From Conchocele bisecta (lineage: Eukaryota; Mollusca; Bivalvia; Lucinida; Thyasiridae), in NCBI GenBank assembly GCA_029237695.1, contig CM055265.1, positions 114,426,067 through 114,490,066 of the forward strand: 64,000 bases of DNA, written 5' to 3'. The position numbers and the translations under genes were made by a program. The notes under the pieces are model-generated. The model was not told the DNA's origin. It did not search any database and saw nothing but the letters and a program-made list of their open reading frames with translations. This document shows, piece after piece, positions 55,861 to 64,000 of the stretch (the stretch's first letter is position 1; each line of letters starts with the position of its first letter).

Positions 55861-57168
55861 TATTTTCAAAGACAAATACGGATGTATTTCAATCAGTTTG
55901 AGTATTGAAGAACTGTTTCAATGTGTGTCCAAACAGTATTGACTGTTGACAAGGAATACAATGTTATTACTGTTAACGAGCACACTTCTGACAATTAAGC
56001 GAACGTGATGATCATTGGCCAATGCAGTATGTAGTATGGTTTGATGAATGGCACGGGTATGCTTATTGCAAACATGCATGGCTTTCTCCCACATTAAGCA
56101 TCTCGTATATGTCTTCACATGTGACAATAACTTAAATTAACCCTTGATCGTGAGTTGGATTGGAAAATAAATACAATACATGGTAACGATATGTAAGTCA
56201 TGCAGTCACTGGTGTAATCAGTTCTACATTAACCATTACATGTGCTGTATTCATTCTTCTAATTAAACATTATTGAAACTAATACACCAAAAGTCTAATC
56301 ATGTACAGTGTCACCATGACTGTCGATCAGTTTCAAGATGACCATTAACATGGTCGCTTTTGCAATTAGGAGATGTTATATTTACGGATCTGTATGTACA
56401 CTTTTAATACAGCTTAAATTTCTAAAAATAGTTTATAATATTATACCCTTAGCCCAAGGAGGTCCCGCATCTTGCGATGCCACCAAACTCTGCTAGCCCA
56501 TGACATATACTCGAATAAATGTCTCTGGTTGCTATAGTAATGGAATATGATTGTCCATCAGCGGTGTAATAAATTTGAAAGACAACCATAGGGATTGTTA
56601 TGCTGATTCAATGCCACATAGGGGTATATGGAGGCAAAGACGTGTCTATTAACTGCAAACTACATGTGGTATGTATGTGATAAACAAGTACAATGTAAAT
56701 ATAATTCTGCAGTCAGTAAATAAATGTGCACACGATACATGCTTATAGAATTGTTTGATCATTAGAATGACATTACCTGTTGTCAAATAGAGAATTATAT
56801 ATTCAGACGACCCCAAAGAGCCAGCAAAACACATAACTGTGGTACAATGTGGCAGAAAACGCCTTCCACAAAACTGATCCTTACCGCCTACGTAAATAGT
56901 TAGAAAGCCATGTAGACAATAGTCCAATTGCATAGTGAAATACAAAATTTAATGTGTCTCGATAGAGGCTATGTGATATTGTTTAGATGAACATTCTGAT
57001 ACATTACATAATATGTTATGGAGATACGTTATCATTCATGGGTATTTAAGTGAATATTGATGGTCCTATGAGTGTGTGTGGCTATATGTGGTAAATGTGC
57101 ATACTTCTTAAACTGGACTAGATGGATGTTTGAATACCCCGGAAAGGCTTTTTTAGACTACATATATA
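55861..57168. other. Non-coding stretch, nothing recognised
   Basis: 1.3 kb with short frames only, none of the window's repeats and no clear inverted repeat. Confidence 0.5.
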
Positions 57169-57243
57169 CTAGGTGTAGGTGTAGAATAACACATGGTGTA
57201 GAATAACAGGTGTAGAATAACAGGTGTAGAATAACACATGTGC
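57169..57243. repeat. Short tandem repeat, GGTGTAGAATAACA unit
   Basis: About five 15-17-base units. Confidence 0.9.
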
Positions 57244-58755
57244 TATGATTAAGAACACCGAATGTTGAAACATATTGGACAAAATAGTTTATGTATGCGT
57301 ACATAACAGCTATATGAATATAGTGGATACATTTGAAGAGCATGTGCATGCTTTTAGAAAGATCGTACACCTTCAATGTCTTTGTTTATATGAAAATTAT
57401 GAAATGGTATATCAACCTTACAGCTTATCCAATGGCACTATTATGAAATCATGGTTAAATATTACTTACAACGCCTCACTTACAAAATACAATATCGTCA
57501 TGGGTGCCTCTCAAATAAGACTAATGGAGCAATTATACCTGCATGTATTAGGCAATGAGCATGATGCATGCACTGGTGTGCACTTACACTGGTAACGGAT
57601 GACGGTCATACACATTGGAACACACACGTTCTCGTATGCCACATACTGTATTTCAGTAGTTATACAAGTTATACATTTTTACTACATACATGATTGTATA
57701 AGTACAGGTGCCAACTACACATTTGAATCATGTTCCTGCTGATGACTCGGAATAGGTTGAGGGAATATTATTGGAATACACGATAAATAGTGTGTACATT
57801 ATGTGGAACCGGGATATATCTCGGTTTCATCGGTTCTACTACCTAATTTTATTTTATGTCACACAAACTCATTTACTTGCTTGCTGTCATGTATTTACTG
57901 TGTCATACATGGAGTAATAAGTAATATGTGCTACAAATTATCCATTCAGCATGGTAGAAAGAAAAGGTATATGTTCCATATCAAATTTGCAAGTTAGTAC
58001 CTACGACCTATACTATTGGCAGTAATAATTATATCTACTTATTTATTTTACTTAATGGTGTAAAGTCCTGTCAACAGCTGAGAGCAATACTTATATGTAT
58101 CAGAGACGTTCATGTTGTAATACACAACATAGTAAACATGGTAATTGCCTTGGTTGCATAAATAGGAAATGGACATATAGAGAGACGAACAGACATTTAT
58201 TCTGTATCTGCAATGTGTGTGGATAACTAATATGTGGCTGTGACTGGAGAAACGGGGCTCACGGGATTTTCGACAAGTGTGGCTCCTGATCAAATAGCAC
58301 ACTCCGTACCATGATAACGATATATTAATCTTGTTAGAAGCATGATGGGTGTTTCACTGATGGAATGGCGAACAGTACAGATCCTGAAGAGACTGTGCGC
58401 ATACACTGGTCACACAACCCATAAGCCCCATTTCTCCAGTCACAGCCACATACACGTATGCAGGTGTTAGTAGCTACACATTCATATGAACCTTTCATAA
58501 GTATCTGGCAGCGTATAAAGTAAGAAAAAGTATTCCATGTAAAATGGTCATTATCAATTCAGTGGGTGGGGAATATATAGTTAAAACTACTTTGTTTTAA
58601 CATTGCATCATCTGCTGTAGACATTATGTATTCAGAATATGGGCATTCACTATATATTGCAAACACTAATAAGTACAATTAACATTGATACAATTAATAG
58701 ACACCGAGAGAGATTTGCATAATGAGACATATAGCGTAGTTGTTACCATCACTAA
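57240..58755 (-). repeat. Right-hand inverted segmental duplicate (unsplit copy)
   Basis: Its reverse complement aligns first with 1268-1605 and then with 5591-6195, with the junction near 58160 intact (CCATTTCCTATTTATGCAAC). It lacks the 4-kb insertion but has gained family G element G6. No coding potential is evident despite a 106-codon frame at 57275-57595. Confidence 0.8.
58231..58452. mobile_element. Family G MITE, copy G6, with an empty site at ~1534
   Basis: TATGTGGCTGTGACTGGAGA and the complement of CCATTTCTCCAGTCACAGCC. In the paralogous segment near 1530 the flanks (ACTAACACCT and TTATCCAC on the opposite strand) are almost contiguous, so this copy inserted after the segment was duplicated. 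Confidence 0.85.
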
Positions 58756-58919
58756 GATCAAAGGACTGATAGTCCTGAAATCCTTCGCAGTACGTGCTCA
58801 ACCATTTCACACAAAAAATATACATACTACCATTTAAAATCAATATATTCGTCGAATCAGTATACATTAGCAATGCGGCAAAAACAATATTTATCTTGAA
58901 AAACATGATTGTTCAAAGT
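58756..58919. other. Short non-coding stretch
   Basis: Nothing recognised. Confidence 0.4.
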
Positions 58920-59310
58920 AAGTTCACCTTGACCTTGGACATGAAGGCCACATGGGTGTGGTATGAGACATGTATGGAATGAAAATATGGATGATGATAA
59001 GGAAGTATATGAAGTTTGAAGTCAATCTGACTTACGGTTGCAGAAAACTTTAGGCAAATCGTACGGATGCAAATGTCTAAGAAATTTGAACTTGACCTTG
59101 GAAATGAAGGCCGCATGAGTGTGGTAGGGAATGAAAATATGGTTGATGATAAGGAAGTATATGAAGTTTGAGGTCCATCCGACTTTCCGTCACAAAGATA
59201 ATTGGTACCCAAACTATTTAACGTGGACGGACGGAATTACGAAAACTATATACCCCTCGACATACTTTGTATGCCGGGAGGGGGGTATATCTATTGTTTT
59301 GTATACACAG
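58920..59310 (+). repeat. Tandem dispersed repeat with TTGACCTTGGA units
   Basis: Two ~175-base units: CACCTTGACCTTGGACATGA and AACTTGACCTTGGAAATGAA, each followed by GGAATGAAAATATGG and AAGGAAGTATATGAAGTTTG. It ends in a hairpin TATACCCCTCGACAT / ATGCCGGGAGGGGGGTATA. Confidence 0.75.
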
Positions 59311-60363
59311 TTTAAACTTTACATAGTTTACAACCATTATAAACAAGAGCGAGCAGTCATGACAGGTGACATATGTCATCAATCTCTTTTTTCCTGTCAC
59401 AGTCATAGCTCAGGAACTAGACTGGTGACATATGTCATCAGTCCATTTTCTCCTGACACAGTCTCCTAAATTTAAAATTCATATCATTTTCCAATTCAAA
59501 TAGGAATCCTCAGCGATTTGTAACCCGGAGGATATAACAAAAACGTTCTACTTTCACTTTCATTTCAGCTACACATTCAATTTTAATTTATTGAGTAAAT
59601 GATGCCGAAATATTTATTTAAATTAATATCTAATTATTTAAATATACTTTTTTTAATTCATAATACAAATGAAACGTCATGCAGAGCATGATGTTATTAG
59701 CCGATCAAATCAGGGTTCAATATATGTCCACATTTTAGTAGTTACGGAATCTCAGGGAAAAGTGAGAGAAGTGTTGATTTCGTCCCCAACCAAATTCTCC
59801 CAGTTATATTTAGTAAATTACTATGGATTTGCCATTTACTTGGCGGCCATTTTGAGTTTTCAGACAATGGAGTATATTAACTGCAATATTATTCCAGTTG
59901 AAAGAATTAACCTTTGAATATAGGTGAAGGCGCTTAGCATTAAACAAATATGTAGCAAGTCAACCGAAATCTCATAAATACCCGATTTTTGGCGGCCATC
60001 TTGAAAATATGATAATAATATACTGAATATTAGTGTAGTTTACGTAAATTCTTTAATATATCCATCTGAAATGTGTTTGAACAACTTTCCAAGTTAAGGA
60101 CCATGACCAACCTATTGGCTCATATATTGGCAATTTTCGACTTCAGTCAAGCATAAAGTTCAATGGCCTTGAAATGACCTTGAACTTGGTTTAAAAAAAA
60201 TGGCACACGGAATTTTTGGAAACGTTATACATGTACATTCAAGTTTATAAAAACACCGGGTGCCATAAATTAACACGAGGTGCCGGAATCTTATATATAT
60301 ACCTATTGCCCAGACTGTAGAAAGATGCCAGAATTTAAGAAAAACAAGCGTGTAAAAAGGTGA
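59311..60363. other. Non-coding stretch with motif words
   Basis: GGTGACATATGTCATCA occurs twice (59363 and 59423). GGCGGCCATTTTGAG (59843) and GGCGGCCATCTTGAAA (59990) are further motif words like T1-T3. No gene. Confidence 0.5.
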
Positions 60364-61383
60364 TTAATTTGGTGTCACTTCTGCAACTACCGAGCCAACA
60401 CTGTCCTTGACATCAAATCCTCTGTCCGCCAACATTAAATCCCCAGGTAATAACTTGGACAGGAAGTCACTGTTCTCTGTCACAAACTTGTCACTCACAC
60501 GACCACCCCATGCTTTCGATATGAAGGACTCACTGCCCTAAGAAGTAATTCTAATTAGAAATTTCACAGTGTGGTGGTGTTTGTATGAAAACCATCTTAT
60601 GAGTTTCTTTAACCGCTTGTACATACAGTCAATTGTCCGTGTAAAAAGTCTAGATATTGTTGATTGAGTAGTGTCAAATTCATACGCAAGAAAGAGGTTT
60701 GACAAATTTAGTCGCATTTCACTAATTTCAATATCATTACCTTGAATTTGGGCATGACCAGATTGGATGGCAGGTGAGGCTCCAGACAATTAAACAATAT
60801 AGATAGAACTGTGAATGATGGTAATCCTGGTACATATTCCACCTCGTCACTACCCTTAACATAACTTGCAGTGAATTTAGTTTCCAAATGGGCCACATTT
60901 ACCTTCAGCTCCCCATTCTCTGTATTCAGTTCCTGCAGCTCCAGCGACATAGCCTCCATGAGTGGACCATCAACATCAGTCTGTGACTGAACGCCGTCTT
61001 CATCAACGCTGTCACCCATATCCATACCCGTCTCAGTGTTATCAGGTCCAACAAAAATGGACCATCAACATCAGTCTGTGACTGAACGCCGTCTTCATCA
61101 ACGCTGTCACCCATATCCATACCCGTCTCAGTGTTATCAGGTCCAACAATAGTTGTGGATTCAGCTGGCTTCCTTCTCTTCTTTTCCTGCTGCCGATCAT
61201 ATCTTGATGTAGATGATGCTCGCTTTTGTCCGCCCAGATTAACAGATGGTGCCCACTTTATTGAACCGTTTGGTTTGTGCGCAGTTGGTGACATTTTTTT
61301 TATTAACCTCATATCAAACCGGAAGTTCGGGACACGAGCAGTGTCATAGGTTTTCGCGACTATTTTTTTTTTCACTTCCACAT
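60364..61383 (-). pseudogene. Broken THAP-linked DDE_Tnp_4 (PIF/Harbinger-type) transposase
   Basis: Minus-strand fragments read in order. 61383-61060 gives IKWAPSVNLGG, which resembles the end of a THAP zinc finger, then a basic linker. 61025-60720 has an acidic/coiled segment (ELQELNTENGELKVNVAHLE) and YVPGLPSFTVLSILFNCLEP. 60789-60538 has LNLSNLFLAYEFDTTQSTIS, the helix-turn-helix, then YKHHHTVKFLIRITS. 60537-60364 has [14 protein letters not shown] and [13 protein letters not shown], the second catalytic Asp region. Defects: a 95-bp tandem duplication shifts the frame; a one-base shift lies near 60740; a TAG (60538-60540) stands where the family usually has Gln; an internal deletion between LIRW and FSYKHH removes the first catalytic Asp; everything after the second Asp is lost. 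Domain names come from family knowledge, not a search. Confidence 0.8.
60963..61152. repeat. 95-bp perfect tandem duplication inside the transposase
   Basis: 60963-61057 is repeated at 61058-61152 (TGGACCATCAACATCAGTCT onward). 95 is not a multiple of three, so it breaks the frame; with one copy the upstream and downstream frames coincide. Confidence 0.9.
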
Positions 61384-61539
61384 CGAAAAAGGCAGCGTTA
61401 CAGTAGAACTGGCCGCTTTTGGTGTAAAATTAAAGTGCACAATTGTTGTTTAATGATGCCTCTGTGTGTCTGTGTGTCCTTGTAGATTCATTTTGAATAT
61501 ATGTTCAACAATTCAATAAAAATAATAATAATAAAAAAA

Positions 61540-61659
61540 TTCAACTCCAAATCACAATGTTATTATCAATCAAATTGAGCTGCATCATTATTATTGAGTA
61601 TTGTGTACTTAGAGATCTTTTTTTGAGACACTAGACTTTCAATCCTCCCTACCCAAGCG
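61540..61659 (-). repeat. Left arm of inverted repeat flanking gap 2
   Basis: ATTCAACTCCAAATCACAAT to CCTCCCTACCCAAGCG is almost the exact reverse complement of the first ~115 bases after the gap. It includes one inverted satellite unit. Confidence 0.92.
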
Positions 61660-62159
61660 NNNNNNNNNNNNNNNNNNNNNNNNNNNNNNNNNNNNNNNNN
61701 NNNNNNNNNNNNNNNNNNNNNNNNNNNNNNNNNNNNNNNNNNNNNNNNNNNNNNNNNNNNNNNNNNNNNNNNNNNNNNNNNNNNNNNNNNNNNNNNNNNN
61801 NNNNNNNNNNNNNNNNNNNNNNNNNNNNNNNNNNNNNNNNNNNNNNNNNNNNNNNNNNNNNNNNNNNNNNNNNNNNNNNNNNNNNNNNNNNNNNNNNNNN
61901 NNNNNNNNNNNNNNNNNNNNNNNNNNNNNNNNNNNNNNNNNNNNNNNNNNNNNNNNNNNNNNNNNNNNNNNNNNNNNNNNNNNNNNNNNNNNNNNNNNNN
62001 NNNNNNNNNNNNNNNNNNNNNNNNNNNNNNNNNNNNNNNNNNNNNNNNNNNNNNNNNNNNNNNNNNNNNNNNNNNNNNNNNNNNNNNNNNNNNNNNNNNN
62101 NNNNNNNNNNNNNNNNNNNNNNNNNNNNNNNNNNNNNNNNNNNNNNNNNNNNNNNNNNN
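61660..62159. other. Assembly gap, exactly 500 N
   Basis: Placeholder gap; the flanks mirror each other. Confidence 0.99.
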
Positions 62160-62280
62160 CGCTTGGGTAGGGAGGATTGAAAGTCTAGTGTCTCAAAAAA
62201 ATATCGCTAAATACACAATACTCAATAATAATGATGCAGCTCAATTTGATTGATAATAACATTGTGATTTGGAGTTGAAT
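62160..62280 (+). repeat. Right arm of inverted repeat flanking gap 2
   Basis: CGCTTGGGTAGGGAGGATTG onward mirrors the left arm. The only visible differences are near TATCGCTAAAT against GATCTCTAAGT. Confidence 0.92.
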
Positions 62281-64000
62281 CTAAATACACAATACTCAAT
62301 AATAATGATGCAGCTCAATTGATTGATAATTAACATTGTGATTTGGAGTTGAAATCTAAATACACAATACTCAATAATAATGATGCAGCTCAATTTGATT
62401 GATAATAAACTTTGTGATTTGGAGTTGAATCTAAATACACAATACTCAATAATAATGATGCAGCTCAATTTGATTGATAATAACATTGTGATTTGGAGTT
62501 GAATGCATAAATACACAATACTCAATAATAATGATGCAGCTCAATTTGATTGATAATAACATTGTGATTTGGAGTTGAATCTAAATACACAATACTCAAT
62601 AATAATGATGCAGCTCAATTTGATTGATAATAACATTGTGATTTGGAGTTGAATCTAAATACACAATACTCAATAATAATGATGCAGCTCAATTTGATTG
62701 ATAATAACATTGTGATTTGGAGTTGAATCTAAATACACAACACTCAATAATAATGATGCAGCTCAATTTGATTGATAATAACATTGTGATTTGGAGTATT
62801 GAATCTAAATACACATACTCAATAATAATGATGCAGCTCAATTTGGTTGATAATAACATTGTGATTTGAGTTGAAATCTAAATACACAATACTCAATAAT
62901 AAGTAGTAGTTGATTTTTATAACAAAACTAATCAATAATAATGATGCAGATCAATTTGATTGATAATAACATTTGTGATTTGGAGTTGAATCTAAATACA
63001 CAATACTCAATAATAATGATGCAGCTCAATTTGATGATAATAACTTTGTGATTTGGAGTTGAATCTAAATACACAATTACTCAATATAATGATGCAGCTC
63101 AATTTGATTTGATAATAACATTGTGATTTGGAGTTGAATCTAAATACACAATACTCAATAATAATGATTCAGCTCAATTTGATTGATAATAACATTGTGA
63201 TTTGGAGTTGAATCTAAATACACAATACTCAATAATAATGAATCAGCTCAATTTGATTGATAAATAACATTGTGTTGTGATGGAGTGAATTCTAAATACA
63301 CATACTCAATATATGATTCAAGCCTCAATTTGATTGATAATAACATTGTGATTTGGAGTTGAAATCTAAATACAAATACTCAATAATAATTGATCATCAA
63401 TTTGATTGATAATAACATTGTGATTTGGAGTTGAATCTAAATACACAATATCAATAATAATTTCACTCAATTTGATTGATAAATAACATTGTGATTTGGG
63501 AGTTGAATCTAAATACACAATCAATAAAAGATTCAGCTCAATTTGATTGATAATAACATTGTGATTTGGAGTTAATCTAAATACACTCAATAATAAGATT
63601 CACTCATTTGATTGAATATACATTGTTGTGATTTGGAGTTAATCTAAATACACAATACTCAATAATAATGATTCAGCTCAATTTGATTGATAATACATTG
63701 TGATTTGGAGTTGAATCTAAATACAATACCAATAATAATATTCACTCAATTTGATTGATAACATTGTGATTTGGAGTTGAATCTAAATACACAATACTCA
63801 ATAATAATGATTCAGCTCAATTTGATTGATAATAACATTGTGATTTTGAGTTGAATCTAAATACACAATACTTCAACAATTATGAATCAGCTCAATTGTT
63901 GCTTTGTGAAAAATACATTGTAATATTGAGATAATCTAAATACACAATACTCAATAATAATAGAATGCAGCCAATTTATTGATAATAAAACATTGTGAAT
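62207..64000 (+). repeat. 74-bp satellite array, running off the window
   Basis: About 24 head-to-tail units, each containing CTAAATACACAATACTCAAT, AATGATGCAGCTCAATTTGA and ATTGTGATTTGGAGTTGAAT. The first ten units are nearly identical. From about 62880 on, single-base and short deletions become frequent, and GATGCAG changes to GATTCAG in many units. The frames reading SCIIIIEYCVFRF on the minus strand are satellite artefacts. Confidence 0.97.

Noticed and set aside
57275..57595. 106-codon frame in the right-hand duplicate
   Set aside because: The paralogous left copy does not preserve it, and the alignment between copies has frame-breaking indels.
62241..63590. 94- and 74-codon minus-strand frames with repeated CIIIIEYCVFRF
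   Set aside because: Products of the 74-bp satellite; frame is lost wherever the unit length changes.

Overview
This is an intergenic, repeat-dominated stretch of an animal nuclear genome. It is AT-rich, carries two runs of exactly 500 N, has no bacterial gene organisation, and holds an L1/Tx1-like non-LTR retrotransposon, tRNA-derived SINEs, a PIF/Harbinger-type transposase remnant and many short inverted-repeat elements. Several dispersed repeats (the CTGATCAGACTGTGCGGATG family, the GTCAAGGTCACTGA family, frequent ACATGTACATG words) resemble what I associate with bivalve molluscs. That assignment is inference; the metazoan assignment is firm.

Coding content is very low. The only intact, believable gene is a 237-residue intronless ORF on the minus strand (20285-20998) with a good start context, an in-frame stop just upstream and an AATAAA downstream; I do not recognise the protein. 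Three broken genes are visible: a LINE reverse transcriptase (7475-11052), an unrecognised ORF cut by a 494-bp element (15747-16632), and a DDE_Tnp_4 transposase (60364-61383). Most other open frames lie inside simple or 21-bp repeats.

Layout. 1-6.2 kb: a 4.0-kb element with ~185-bp terminal inverted repeats sits inside a segment that recurs in inverted orientation at 57.2-58.8 kb. 7-11 kb: hairpin element A2, then the LINE with a TTAA-flanked MITE (family B) inside its coding region. 11-20 kb: B2, motif-rich tandem blocks, the broken ORF and family F. 20-21 kb: the 237-aa gene. 21-30 kb: palindromic families N, E, C, D, H, a SINE, and B3. 30-39 kb: sparse, with U, G, P, A and C copies. 39-45 kb: gap 1 inside B4, a poly-G/poly-C inverted pair, D, E, K and L copies. 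45-55 kb: TCTG/TC microsatellites, a perfect 48-bp hairpin, a second SINE, TTAA element Q, the largest 21-bp foldback element (C4). 55-60 kb: motif blocks and the right-hand duplicate. 60-64 kb: transposase pseudogene, gap 2 flanked by an inverted repeat, and a 74-bp satellite running off the window end.

Main points. (i) Family C is a foldback element built of 21-bp iterons with TACGGAG ends and 6-bp target duplications. (ii) Families A, E and F are unrelated in sequence but share one layout: a ~120-155-bp hairpin joined to a unique tail. (iii) Family B inserted at TTAA in the LINE, and the flanks rejoin in frame. (iv) Both assembly gaps look artefactual from their flanks. Letters A-U are my own labels. 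All identities come from reading by eye; no searches were run.
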